A DNA stretch of 64,000 bases from Opisthorchis felineus (lineage: Eukaryota; Platyhelminthes; Trematoda; Opisthorchiida; Opisthorchiidae), in the NCBI GenBank assembly GCA_004794785.1, contig SJOL01007541.1, forward strand, positions 487,424 to 551,423. The letters are read 5' to 3'. Positions 35,311-48,000 of the stretch are shown piece after piece; the stretch's first letter is position 1, and every line of letters begins with the position of its first letter. The position numbers and the translations under genes are program-made. The notes below the pieces were generated by a model, which was given only the letters and a program-made list of their open reading frames with translations, did no database searches and was not told the DNA's origin.

Positions 35311-37557
35311 CGTGTCTCTTCATACAAAAAGTTACCTCGGAGGCTAAAATCCGGTCGTATTGTGGGAGGATCCCTTGGAAGGTCCCTTGTGTTAACCTAC
35401 ACAGCTGTATCATCATATTAGAAAAATTCTAGTTGTTACGAAGGTCATGAAAAGTTACATGTCGTGTGCCTCAAAAAAGCGTCATTTTTTTGTCGGAAAA
35501 AAATGAAAGCCTGCCAACCGAACAGTAGAGTAAATACCAAATTGCAACGATTCCGCATAGGAGAATGCGCTTGTGGAACCGACCGAAAGTCGTCAAACGC
35601 GCCTAAGTTTCTTGCAAGCTGACTCAACCACTCTTTTAACACCTGAACACGAAGGTGCTGTTACAGAACATCGTGCTTCGTTCAAAAGCAAACAGCTAAT
35701 GTCGTACTGATATAACACACTACTATTGTTATGCTACTGACAATCACCTGAATTTTAGTGACTTTTCCTTACATCCTGCATTCCTTCATTTGGATTTCAG
35801 CTGGCTGACCGGGTCTTATAATATGAGAAAACAGCCTAGTTGTATTGGTAATTGAACGGCCATAAAGGCTCATCCATACAAATGGATGCACAATTTGTGA
35901 TTGTTGATTTGCTTTGAACAGATCAAACTGTAGCTGGAGAGGTTCGATTGGGCTACCACATTTACACGTTGGATGTGGACGCATCTTTTATCGTCACCAG
36001 ATATGGGCCGTTAGTTGACCGGACAGATGTAGAATAATGTCAGTGAGAGAAAGAAAGTTAGGAAGTTCGAATGCATTGTCTCCGTGAACAAGTACTCGTC
36101 AACCGGGTTAATATATTCGGACACCAGCTAAAGTGGAAATACAGATTAATGGAGGAAAGCATCATAACGGTTCCAGCTGTCATACGTTTGTTCACTGGGG
36201 CTGAAATAACTTGATATTAAGGGTGAAATAACATCAAAGTGAAAGCTGTCGCTCAGAAGTTTGGATCAGATAGAGACTACAAATTTTGGAGTAACGATAG
36301 GCGGACAGTGCCCCCAGAAGTGAATGGCAACCAAGTAAAAGTAGCGTATCGGTTTTCTGGAAAAATGCCTTCCCGTGAATTGGGCATTACAGCCTTAGTT
36401 CGAGATTTGGCCAGTTTATACACATAAAGACCATTATTTCACTTAAACTCCGGTCAATATTCTCCTGAGCAAAGAACTCAGAAATTGTTGAAAATCTGGG
36501 ACCGTTGATGCACAGGCCAAATTGAAGAGTAAACGTCAGACCAGCATCATTTAGGGCAAGGAGACAATGTGGACTTCGTCTCTGACTGTACGGAGAATGG
36601 AAAGCATTTGGAAACAGACAATTCCTTCCTAAAGAACCATGAGAAAGCAGGTTTGGTGCAAGAAACCAGGATATTTCACACAAAGGGTGTGAACGCCATA
36701 ACCTGGATTTTACCATAATGTCACTGTTTTGTGTTATCCGCGTAATAACTCATTTTGTTCCCGAACAACAACATCCCAGCATATGTTCAATCTAGCCTGG
36801 TATTGTAAGTCACATGTTGGATTGTTGTTCTGACGGCAGTCTTACGCTGTCTCAAAATTACCTTGCTTAGATTCACCAGTACAGTATGGATGTTTCGAAC
36901 AGTGAAATCACACCACTCCCACTGTAGTTTTCAATTTTTTGTGCAATCCAGACCTTCCACTCTGTTAGTTGTTGCAGAATGTTTTGTTATCGGCAAATAC
37001 GTGCACTTTGGTGGTAGGTATTGTGACGTTTTCTTAGGAAGAATATGATGGTTCTGTTAGTGTTATACCGATTATAAAGAGAATTTTCTTGAAATGAGAA
37101 GTTCTAGTCCACGTACTATGGACAGTGGCGCCAACCGCCCGCCTGTAGGATGGCTGTTGTATCGATTGAGCTACCGAAAATGCTCGTGGTCCATCGCACT
37201 TACGCTAAATCTGCTTTTTAAGAATCTCTTCATACTTTTGGTCCTGGTGTCGAATTAGTCGGCCTAACCTTTTTATTGGCCTTTATATACAATTAAGTTA
37301 TTTCCATACCTCTCTGAATGTTAGGACTACCGACCATTTGCTCAGATGGGTATTATATCGCTTAGTGGATTTTTTTCGTAGTGTGTTGGAGTGAATGCGC
37401 CTGAAATGCTTTTTTGTTGTCACTTCATTTATCAGTAAAGTATCCATTGTTACTTGCTTCTCCTCCAATCACTCTTCAACTTTATAAAGTTTACTCGGTT
37501 TACCAAAGAATCTGTTGTCTGGACACGTAGGGCGAGAACAGTCACACATTTTTAAGT
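35311..37557. other. No gene recognised
   Basis: Short open frames only; nothing identified. Confidence 0.45.
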
Positions 37558-38008
37558 NNNNNNNNNNNNNNNNNNNNNNNNNNNNNNNNNNNNNNNNNNN
37601 NNNNNNNNNNNNNNNNNNNNNNNNNNNNNNNNNNNNNNNNNNNNNNNNNNNNNNNNNNNNNNNNNNNNNNNNNNNNNNNNNNNNNNNNNNNNNNNNNNNN
37701 NNNNNNNNNNNNNNNNNNNNNNNNNNNNNNNNNNNNNNNNNNNNNNNNNNNNNNNNNNNNNNNNNNNNNNNNNNNNNNNNNNNNNNNNNNNNNNNNNNNN
37801 NNNNNNNNNNNNNNNNNNNNNNNNNNNNNNNNNNNNNNNNNNNNNNNNNNNNNNNNNNNNNNNNNNNNNNNNNNNNNNNNNNNNNNNNNNNNNNNNNNNN
37901 NNNNNNNNNNNNNNNNNNNNNNNNNNNNNNNNNNNNNNNNNNNNNNNNNNNNNNNNNNNNNNNNNNNNNNNNNNNNNNNNNNNNNNNNNNNNNNNNNNNN
38001 NNNNNNNN
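37558..38008. other. Assembly gap (N)
   Basis: 451 unresolved bases. Open frames that cross it are artefacts. Confidence 0.99.
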
Positions 38009-38234
38009 ACATGACTTTGATCAAGCCAACCTTTGCCGGTCTGTCCAAGCAACTGCAGTTTCTGACATCTTCCCATCCCCTACCACTTCAACCTTGGTTG
38101 TACAGCCCGTGAATTTATTGTGTGTGGCCCTTGTACAAAGATCGTTCTTGGTGCATTTGGTGTTAATATTCCCACCTATTCTATCCACAATTCATTCCAC
38201 TGTATGCTCCCATTCAAAGGGTTTTAATTTCTAA

Positions 38235-38460
38235 GGAATCGGAACATTATTCATAAGGTTGCCGAAAACAATTCGACGGCCAGAGACCGATTTTGCGGTT
38301 TTTGGGACTCATCAAGTAGATGAGATCTCCGAGTTTCCGTCCACCCTAATGTCCTACTTGAACCCGAAGTGGACGCAGTTTGCGAAATGCGCTCATTTCC
38401 AAACTAATTTGGTTTTAATAGGAGACTCAAATGAATCCCAGTTGAACCTCTTGGCTGGAA
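38235..38460 (-). mobile_element. Hammerhead-repeat copy (copy G)
   Basis: An antisense copy of the 307-bp family with closing-stem motif cataaggttg (38250 on), ribozyme region, gttcaagtaggacat complement and the body cgctcatttccaaactaattt. The core is changed (TTGATGA; CAAAA for GAAA), so it is probably inactive. Confidence 0.72.
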
Positions 38461-39102
38461 AGACCTATTTAAATTTTTCCCAACTGGAATTTACTCCAAG
38501 GCGTGCTTACATTTCACCCTTTGGTATTCTCAGCCTAGGACGCAGTGCTTTCAGTTCTGAGTTCGGTTTCCAATGGTCGCAAAACATTCCAGCGAAAAAT
38601 CGTTCTATTCCATCCAGAAGTGGTTCAGCTGTGTTTAAAATATGGATGGTCCTTATGGCAGGATGGTGAAAAGTCAAGAAGAATTTTAACTGTTCATTAG
38701 TTTTCTGAGCTCAAATGAATTTCGAGACTGGCCAAACCAGACGAAAACTGCCCGCGTGACTTAAACAGAGAGCTTGTTCCCGTCTTGCCTATCCTCCTAA
38801 ACAGAGATCTTGGAGAGATTGTGCCTAGTCCATGGCACATGTATAAATGGTCCTATCTAAGAGGGAAAACTCCTCAGTCAAGACAATTTTGGCCGATCCC
38901 CGTAAACGTCCCCTTTTCGTGGGTAGGACTACTGTAACTGCTTGATTTCTACACATCCGTTTAGAATGTCTATGGAATTCAAAATTCTACCGATTCACTC
39001 TGTAACCTAACCCACCAGATCTACAGTTTGATGTCAACCACTTAGTCAGCCATTTACTCCTCAGTAGCCGACTTCTTCAACGCACCCTTTGAACCGGAAT
39101 GG
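38461..39102. other. No gene recognised
   Basis: No recognisable Penelope reverse transcriptase upstream of the endonuclease remnant. Confidence 0.4.
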
Positions 39103-39179
39103 GTGAATAGAACTGAACTACATGAAACACGTGCCATGGTGTCCTCCGCGGAGGACACTATCAAGACCCAAAGGAAAAT

Positions 39180-39540
39180 TAGATTCAATGACGAAGAACA
39201 ATGTCATATACAGGATCCAATGCAAGGACTGCGACAAACGGGAAGGAAGCTGTCCACCAGAATACACGAACACAAACTCGCCACTGAAAGACACGATCAA
39301 TTTTCCCTCATCTCCGTACACAATTATCAGGATGGACACGAGTTCGACTTGAGCGGTGTTCGCATACTGGCTCAAGCAAGAACGAAGAAAGAACGTGAAT
39401 TTATGGAAGCGTGGTACTCCACTGAAGAAGCTATCAACAGACATATCGAAATTGACCCAATTTACCTACCACTAAGAGCAAGAGAACGCCAGAACCACAG
39501 GGCTTTGAGCTGCAAAAGTGACCCGACAAGGAACTCATAA
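39180..39540 (+). pseudogene. Penelope GIY-YIG endonuclease pseudogene
   Basis: In one frame 39200-39238 reads NVIYRIQCKDCDK, the GIY half with the Cys pair typical of Penelope endonucleases. From about 39235 the other frame continues QTGRKLSTRIHEHKLA, GVRILAQARTKKEREFMEAW and INRHIEIDPIYLPLRARE. The expected YIG tripeptide at the junction is missing, deleted together with the frame. The domain would nick target DNA during integration. The pseudogene ends at the stop at 39538. Confidence 0.85.
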
Positions 39541-39924
39541 GAGAAGCAGGAAAGCCCCACTCAAACGGACACATCAATTTAATTGGAGGAGTCACCCAAC
39601 CAATGAACCAAAGCACCAAATCGACCGGCGGACGCAGGGACACTAACCGTTACAATGGAGAAAATGGGGTGGTGCAACCAGCCAATCAAGCTCGAGAAGG
39701 TCAGACCGCAACGCAATGCCAATCAAGGCCAGAGAACAAACTACTAAAAATAGAAGGCGTTGGGATAGCCAATCAACACAAAGGGACGCAGACCACAACC
39801 AAACGAAGAGTAGAAACGGACCAATAGATTCACGAAAATCGTTACTCCCCAAGTAGCCAATCACGTTAGAAGATAACGGATAGTCTTCAAATGCTATATA
39901 AACGCACGCAGGCAAGAAAGAAGT

Positions 39925-40030
39925 ACCCACCCAACTGCGCACTGATGATGTCTCCTCGTATGGTGACGAAACGTTTGCAAGCCAATTGCCAAGCTCGGCG
40001 AACAGATCAACAGCCACCTGATCAACAACC
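39925..40030 (+). repeat. Penelope terminal motif with hammerhead-like fold (copy 3)
   Basis: CTGATGA is at 39942-39948, then T, then a stem GTC.T.CC / GG.T.GAC, then GAAA at 39968-39971 and CGTTTGCAAGCC. It has the two hammerhead core boxes but one extra base between CTGATGA and stem II. The position, about 400 bp after the endonuclease, matches a Penelope pseudo-LTR. Confidence 0.6.
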
Positions 40031-41029
40031 AATAGGATAGCTGAGAGTTTGAGCACACTAAAGAGAAGTGTCGATATATGACCCAGTTGTTGGCCAGCGA
40101 AATGAGGTTTAGGGTGAAGAGCCGGAGCGCTGGCTCCTAGTAACGTTTATGGATACGTTGATGAAAAAAGCTGCAGTGATCGTATCATGGGGAAACTGAA
40201 GTTCGTGCGTATTGTTCGATGGAGTCAGAAACAAAAGTTATCAATGGACGTTGCTCAACTGAGTGGGAGCAACCATGAACAACGAAAATAAGCAGTCAGC
40301 CACAGCGTTTGGGATCCATAGACGAAGGAGTCACAGTGTAGCTATAAGATAATGACGTGGCTTATCACAAGGCTTGTGGGTCATTACCTAGGGCACGTCT
40401 GTCGTGAACAATGAGTATGGGTATCTGTATGCGATTCCTGGAGGTTTCTTGAGAAGCATTCTGCGCTGCAAAAAAAAACTTTCGGACTACCCAGTCTCCA
40501 ATCTGAATCTGAACCTTAGTGAAAAATCCTTAGCTTAATGTAGTGCGCATAACTAGTAGCTGGCTCCCAAAACCTCGAGAAGCAGACACAAGTGGTTGCC
40601 AACGATTAACCGACCAGCAGATTTCCATCCAGGAAGAGTTGATTGAGAAGCCGTGGCTGAACAATTATCAGTTGAACCGTCAGTTACTCGCGTACCTGAT
40701 GCGCATGGCAGAATTTTAGCCGCATATAATCATTCTGCTGTCTAACACTATAACGAAACGCCAAAAGTATTTCTTCTGAGTTTGTTTTATGAAGATCCTG
40801 CTAGACCACATAGTAGCACCAGTTGATAATATCATTCAGATCGTAGCAGTCAGGTAGATTTCGCTATTCCGATGACGTGTCAAGCATATTTCATCGCAGC
40901 ATGGAAACATTGGGTGTCAACAAATTGAGCTTATTTCTTACAGCGTAGAATACTAACTGTGATCAGATAGCTTAAATTCATATGGGTTGAAGCCAAATCT
41001 CTATAGCAGAGGTACGGTTAGATCCCAGA
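40031..41029. other. No gene recognised
   Basis: Nothing identified. Confidence 0.45.
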
Positions 41030-41100
41030 AAGCTTTCACATGAGGCCTTTCGCCTTCAGTAGGACTCATCAGGTAAGCCTAACGGATTTCGTCACGTGTT
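41030..41100 (-). ncRNA. Diverged hammerhead-like block (copy J)
   Basis: On the minus strand CTGATGA (41072-41066) and GAAA (41051-41048) are intact, with stem II base G-C, U.G, C-G. Stem III reads AGGCCT, a perfect palindrome differing from the family's ACCGGT. Stem I does not pair cleanly; two extra bases (AT) follow the predicted cleavage site. The outer closing stem is absent. Confidence 0.55.
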
Positions 41101-44100
41101 GCTTTGGTAAGCAGTTTCATGGTGTTGATTAAATCTCAAGTACATGGATTGGTTAATATTGTGTTCTCCGAGCGGAACGACCAATCCTTAATGAAAGCAA
41201 TCGAACTATTCAGTGACAGTAGGGTTATCCGAGCAAGCCAACAGTTGGATCACGAATTACAATTGAAAACAGATCATTAGATTTTTCATAACACGATTGA
41301 CTAATGGGGCAACGGAACGCCATACCAGCTTTGATTCTCTGGAGAAATCACGTTTAATTTTGTGCAGTACGACATTCTGTGATGGACGACCCTCAGGACA
41401 AACTCGAAAGTGAAAGCGTCTCGGCAAATAAGATATGAAATGGAACCTCTTAGTTTCTTCAAAACAGTTATGTCTCTCCCAACCCTATTTACATAGCCAC
41501 CCTATTCAAAACAAGCATTTGCGAAAAACGGCTTGTCACCTCAGTTTATTCTGCGTGACAGAAGTACACTAGGGTGATTCTCCGGAAAGAAGTCACCGCA
41601 GAAGAAGGCTTATACTTTCTTTCTCTGGGGTGCTCATGATTGCAATCCAGTACGCCAGGTCGTCACAGACTCCAAACAATTGCGGATTTTCACAAGTGAC
41701 TCTTTCGCAGTAATCTTCTATCTGTTCCGTCAAGCTTCTGAAATAAACTATGCGAATCAAGTGGAGTTGCTCACACGTATACCGAAGGGCTTGGCAGCTG
41801 TTCAAAAGCAGGCTCATCGGGTTTCTCATGACGCCCTTTGCTGCCATTTTTCTCCATTCGTAGTCTTTTCTTGTTATCTAAGGTTCTATCATCGTAATCA
41901 TCGTGCACTTGTAAGTGTTACCAGCACGACCGGCTTAATCACTCAGACTATTTCTGGGCTACTCGAAAAGACTGGTAGAGTACTTCACATCCTTGAAGAA
42001 ACAATTGTCCAGGCTAGAGAAATCCCTGACAGGAAACGGCTCTCTCAGATGAAGCAAAGTTTGCTTCCAATCGCTTAAATCACAATTAGAAGGGCCAAGC
42101 TCTCATAAAACACCAACCTCAGTTAGTGTCTTCAGGTGGTATTTCCAGAGACCAACTGTTTGTTCTCAAGTCCGCGATGCGACACCAAAGAGCACGCTTC
42201 TAACACTTCATAAATGAACCACCTATTAGATCTAACATAACCATGTCAATGCGACACTCCAGGAAAGACCCTTCCAAAAAGGGGAAGCTCTCTTAGAGTC
42301 CATAGCAAGCATTCCCAGGCAATTTTCGACCAGAGGGAAGCCAAATATCCAGTACTACCTATAAAGTAGTCTAACGCAGTACGCGATATGGCATACTGAA
42401 GTATTGACACGGAATGTTGTCGATGTCAACCGAATCTTGATGCACAGACTGTTCAACAATGAGAGTGACACGAATGTTCTGAAGATTAGCATCGTGGTAG
42501 CTTCCAAACCATATTATATTTCAGCCATTAAAAAATATAGCACATTAGACGTACTAGGGCTAACTTAATCCTTACTTCATTAATAGATGTCGACTGATTT
42601 TCAGTTTTAGGCTGAGATAACCGGGCACGAACCGGAAAAACCTGTCCCGCTTGTGCAATACCTCTGGGGGTTTCAGCAACTCCCGTATTTTTACACAACT
42701 AAAAGTTCAAGCATAACCAACTAGTTTCCCAAAGGGAGATACAATTCAACCTACTTGAGCAATACCTTGCCCAAGTGAGGAGACGGTACAACGTTCCCTT
42801 CCTATATGACTTTGAAAGAGCCAAGTGGATTCGGTCACATTAGAGGGGTGATTGTAACTTGGCCGAAAAGATTGTCAAACACACACGATTACCGTGCCTA
42901 TTCACATGCTCCCGTTACAGTCGCCACAATGGAGTTTTGAAATAGAATAGCGTACTAAGCTTCTTCTGGGGAGGGGTGGAACCTCTCCGGGGGGGGGGTT
43001 GGTTTGATAGTACGGCGGGTCACATCTAACGGCAATGCAGTTGTGGATTTACTTGGATGGATGAAAGCGTACACCTCACATGGATGGGTTCAGAGTGCGG
43101 TGGTTTCATTCAAATGCAAGGATAGAACGCATATGTCATTCCGACAGGTTTCACAACGCATACATAATATAAATCCGGAGAAGCAAGTTCTGAATAATTA
43201 TACGCCTGATTTCACATGAAAAAAAGATTGCATTTACTACCTCCATAGGCATATTAGAACCCTATGGAATTTCCCAACCCAAAGGTAATTCACTAAATGT
43301 GAGACATTTCATTCAGCCTGGCAAAATGGCATGGGTGATGGACATTTCCCAGATATATAGAACAGAAACCATGTGTAGGCTGAAGGCGTTTACTAAAAAC
43401 CGGATTGGGAGCATAGTTTCTGTCCAGAACAAGTACCAGTGCCCGTCACGAGCAGCCGTCTGTTCTGGAACAAAATCATCAGTTTTGTCATATGACACAT
43501 CAGTCTGCTTCATCGCACTGATTGGCATTTTCGCAGTGCTACTGTTTCGTCCAGCCGGCTTTTGAGATAATGTGATTAAAAAGCATCCCTACGTTTGACC
43601 GTGTTTATACTTCTCTTAGTTAGCTCAAGGTCAAACGGTCAGGAGTAAGCCAAGAGCTCCTCCGTCAAGAGAGTAAACCAATTTTCTTATGGAGAAGTCA
43701 CTAGAAATTACGCCTTTCCTATGCGAATCTCAGTGACAGCTCTGACAAGAGTTAAATGTGCGGCCTGGTGAGAATCAAGTGAATAAACTCGATGAATCGT
43801 GGTGATCGAAGCAGTAGACTTATGAGGACGAAGTTGGGGAACTAGGCAATGGATGTCGCTGAAAGGAAAGTCACCAAGCATGCTGATACAATGCACCTAA
43901 GAGTTCCATCTGGAAATTATACACGGTTCCCTCAAACTACTCTTGGGGTTATCCCTCTTCGAGGGGTTTTGCACACTGGGTCATTCCTGACGAGATGCTA
44001 CCGTGGCTTGGTCTGATAGCATGATTCCTTTGAGAAGATTACTTCGATGGTTGAGTTGTTTTCTAAGATAAGCAATTTTTTGCTTCGCACCGATGCATCA

Positions 44101-44907
44101 CCTGCACTGAAAAGAAACGTTCGCAACAAAACTGTCAACCTGAGGGGATACTTCATTCCGAGTCCCCTCCAAAAAACAGTTGGCAGTATAGTCCATTTCT
44201 TGCATTCATACAATGCAATGACTGTGAGCGAGCGAAAAGCATCAGTTTTACGGACATCGTGCACGGGCAACCGAAGTGAATCCTCAAAAAATAACCAGAC
44301 GGCCAAGACCATACAAGGAATAAATATAGTAGTATATTAGCTGGGCGATGAAAACAAACTCTGGCGTGAACGAAACCGTTCCGATTACTGAAGCACGCGA
44401 CACAGGGATAGAAGGTAGTAGAGGGGAGCTCGGTCAGCGGGGACAGAGCAAGTGGAGGCGTAGACTGGAATGATGAATGGTCACGACGTGAGCGCTACCT
44501 CAAAGAATGGCCGGCCAACAAGCAGGGAGCGGCCGGTATGTTTTTCAAGCATTACAAGGAATAAAAGCATTGGCAATACACACAACCCTCCCCTCGTCGT
44601 GGGTCAAATGAAAAAGAAGATACATTGGTAAATAATAGTGGTCGTGGTTGACAAAAACAACCCAAGCGCCCTGCGATAGAAACGCACAACCATTGCACTT
44701 GATCTGAAGGGGTTTCTGGTGAAAATGTGTAACCAGAATAAGATTGTCACCACGAGAAGTTTGCCACTGTTACAACTGGTAGAAAACAAACTTTCGCATC
44801 TGAAGTGACCGTCGGTAGATATTCAATAGAGGAGGTGACAACAGAATAGAAATATATGTGAGAGGACCAAGGGGTCAGGATAACGCATGCCCAATCGCGA
44901 GTTAGAG
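41101..44907. other. No gene recognised; 3' flank of acetyl-CoA synthetase
   Basis: Short open frames without domains (for example 41680-42078, 132 codons). The part nearest 44908 should hold the 3' untranslated region of the acetyl-CoA synthetase gene on the minus strand; I found no clear AATAAA there. Confidence 0.45.
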
Positions 44908-45060
44908 TCAAGCTCGCTTCGCCTGTTCAACCAGCTCATCCAAACATGATGGATCCGCCAGGGTCGACGTATCACCAAAATCGAAGTCCAGGTTGGCGAT
45001 CTTTCGAAGCAGTCGTCTCATCACCTTCCCACTGCGAGTCTTTGGCAAAGCTTTCGCTTC
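44908..45060 (-). CDS. ACSS2: Acetyl-CoA synthetase, terminal exon
   Basis: Too short and ATG-less to appear as an obvious open frame. After acceptor ttcacag it reads [20 protein letters not shown] then [19 protein letters not shown] and ends ...VEQAKRA followed by TGA at 44910-44908. The SGK lysine is the residue that catalyses adenylation and is the known acetylation switch in the family. Confidence 0.93.
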   Translation of the reverse strand, partial: EAKALPKTRSGKVMRRLLRKIANLDFDFGDTSTLADPSCLDELVEQAKRA

Positions 45061-48000
45061 CTGTGAACCAATGGCACAAAATTCACTTACGGGGATAGCT
45101 GCAGAGTAATCGCGACCACAGGAATAATCGAAACAGGACTGTGAGAACCAAGATATATTCAGAAAATTAATTTAGACCGTTGGGCTCTAGACGAGGCAGT
45201 GAGGTGTTTCACGAAAAAAAACCGTAAACATAAGTCAACACAAATTCGGATGGACAATACTCAGCATAAGCCTGCACAGAAAATTCGTGAGGTCCATAAA
45301 AAGACTAAACAATCATGACAGAGGCACCGAAGCACTCGAGCTAGTTCGCAGAACCAGGGTTACCGAGTTCAGCAGACCTATCAAGGTCACATTTGACTAT
45401 GTTAAGGTGGTATATGAAGCTCTGCGACAACCTGCACCACCTGTACTCCACACACGCCTTGATCGAATAGTCTCAACTGTACAGAACACCGATGATACCG
45501 CTACCTTAAAATTTCAAAAGAATACATGGCAAATGCAAATGAATCTGTGCATTGTGTTTCTAGCTTCACTCAGGTGTAACAACACGAATCAGTGCGGTAG
45601 TATCTCCCAAGGGTGAACACTACCCAGAGCGGGCAAAATTATCTGTAAATCGATAGGCGAACGGAATTTCATCATCCTGTGCGGTTCTTCGAATCATACC
45701 TTCGCGAGTGGACCAGCTGCGCTATTGAACAACTATGACAGCGTTTCCGAAGACGAAGTTGCACGGAACAGGAATGGTGAGGATCGACGGAGATGTACTG
45801 GATATCTGCGATCGACTGACCTGCTAATTGGAGTTGTCATTGGCACACAATCCAAACAACTGTTATCAAATCGTGAGATAGACTACCTACACGCATACAC
45901 ACACACACAAACGCACATCCGCGCTTGCAGGACCAGCGAGTCACAGACCTTGAGGGCGTGTAAACAAACTAGCATGATCCAAATCTTACAAACGTAAGTC
46001 GACCAATTCTAAAAATCCGGGAAGCACTGTACACCTCACTGAATGATTACTTTTTGGGCATCGTAGCGCTGTTTGATCCTTGTTGGGAATCCTCCGCAGT
46101 GAGCATTTCAAGAATCCGGACCAGAATCTTTCAAGACGGAGGTCGGGCACACCACCTCCGGCCTACGGATAGCTCGTCAACAGTGTGCACTTGGACAGGA
46201 TATAGCGTCACTCATCCTTCATTTCAGATGATCTAACAGTAACTGGTTTCTTGACCAAAAACCCATCAGATGGGCCGTATACTTCCATGAACTGTTTTCC
46301 TAGCTGAGAAGACGAGTCCTATTTCAGGAGAATAGACGACGAGATTCACCTGCATCACGGAAGGTAAAAAACCACCATGCGAAAATTCTCTACAGTTATC
46401 TAGAGCCCCTTGTCTGATGTATTTGAAAGCTAACTGCAACGTAAACTTGTTGATATAAAAGACTCAGCAGGAATTACGTTTGCGATGAACCCCATTTTCC
46501 AGTGCTATTAATGATTTGTTGAGCTCACCTAGACTAGGCTGACCAACATGTACGGGAATGGCAGTATACCCTCAAAAAGAGGGTGGACACAAACAATACT
46601 TTAGGAGTAGGCACTTGAAGCTCAATGCACCCCATCAAAATGTTTTTGACAAGATTAACTCAGTATAGACTAGATCAATTTCTTCCTTCAAGCCACTGGA
46701 TTTATTCTACCAGACTCCCAACACTCACTGTCGGTAGATCGGGTATCCGGCCCTTCATACTCGAAAAGATGGTCAAACTTTGCCCACAGGTAGTTAACGC
46801 ATCATGATTATTTTAGGAGACCGGAAAAAGTTTATAAGTGAAGGCTGTAGGCGGATAACAGAAACAGCTACTTAAAAATGTCCGATTTCAGGTCAAGTCC
46901 GAGAGTCGAAGTCAGAACAGAATTTGAGTAACCGACATAAAGGACATTTATTGGTTGCCTCGAGCGTAAGAAAGAGAGAACATTCTGCCGAACATCTCAA
47001 CCACCATCCCATCCAATCAGGAGAGAGGGCGGTGAGGAAATAGCGTCCTCATCCCCAGACACGTGAGGAACATACATACAATGAATTTTGAGGTTTTTAT
47101 TAACAGGTAAAGTCGGAGCTAGCCGATAAAAATTTCACGAATAACGAGGCGTGTGTGGCTGTGAATTAGTCGATCCAAACAAAAGTTGTCGACCTTCAGA
47201 AAGATGAATTCGCGAAATACACTCATTTGCACACTAATTTGGTCTTGACGGGAGAGTCAATTGAATTCTAGTCGAACCTCTCGTTTAGGATATTCTTCAA
47301 ATGAACGTGCTGAACAAAGACTGCCTCGTGTTTCAGTTGATAGGATATTCGGAGTAAGCTTTCTTAACGGAGCACCACTCATAAGTTTGCTGAAAACTAT
47401 TCAACAGCCCACGACCGGGAACTAAGCCTACCTAACGAGTCCCAATAAGCACGAAATCGACCGCGGCCTGTTGGGTAGTTTATGAATGTGTTACATCAAG
47501 AAAAATAACAAAATGTTTTACACAAGGAGTATAAATGGACAAAAGGCGCCAGTTTGTTACTGTTTTCAAGTAATGAAAACCGCCCACTTATACATGACCT
47601 CGCGAGAGTAAGGGAGCGAAGTGGAATTGGAAGTTTGAAAATCGCCAACGACCCAATGGCCACTGCGAATCTGCGCAGGATCACATAACCAACCCGGACC
47701 AAATGAGAGGCGAAGCCCAGTAACGGCCAACAAGTGGCGGTAAACATAAGACTAGCATCCGCATCCGCATCATCGCCATCGGTAGCGCGCACCAGTGCAT
47801 CGCTGCGGCACCACCAATTTATTTGAAGCTTTATTGTAAAAAGGAAAAGGGTAGAGGGAAAGTATCTAGATCAAGCCTATGAGAAGTATTCCAAGGTGAA
47901 TGTATCTCCAAGAGCTCATTCAGGCAATCGTCATGGAAACTCAACAAGAATGCCGCTAATATCAATTAACAGCCATTTCTTGCAGGGTCGCCAGCTGAGC

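Larger units (their letters stand above)
39103..40030 (+). mobile_element. Penelope-like element remnant, 3' part
   Basis: It consists of a GIY-YIG endonuclease pseudogene (39180-39540), an untranslated stretch, a TATA-like TATATAAA (39895-39902) and a terminal hammerhead-like motif (39942-39971) with the tail tttgcaagccaattgcc. Penelope-like elements combine a telomerase-like RT with a C-terminal GIY-YIG endonuclease and pseudo-LTRs containing hammerhead motifs, which fits this order. The RT itself is not visible here. Confidence 0.75.

Noticed and set aside
37515..38234. Open frames of 168-239 codons around 37.5-38.2 kb
   Set aside because: They are mostly N and exist only because the gap has no stop codons.
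45896..45925. Possible CRISPR-like or satellite array at the acacac run
   Set aside because: It is a short imperfect CA tract; no spaced direct repeats were seen anywhere in the window.
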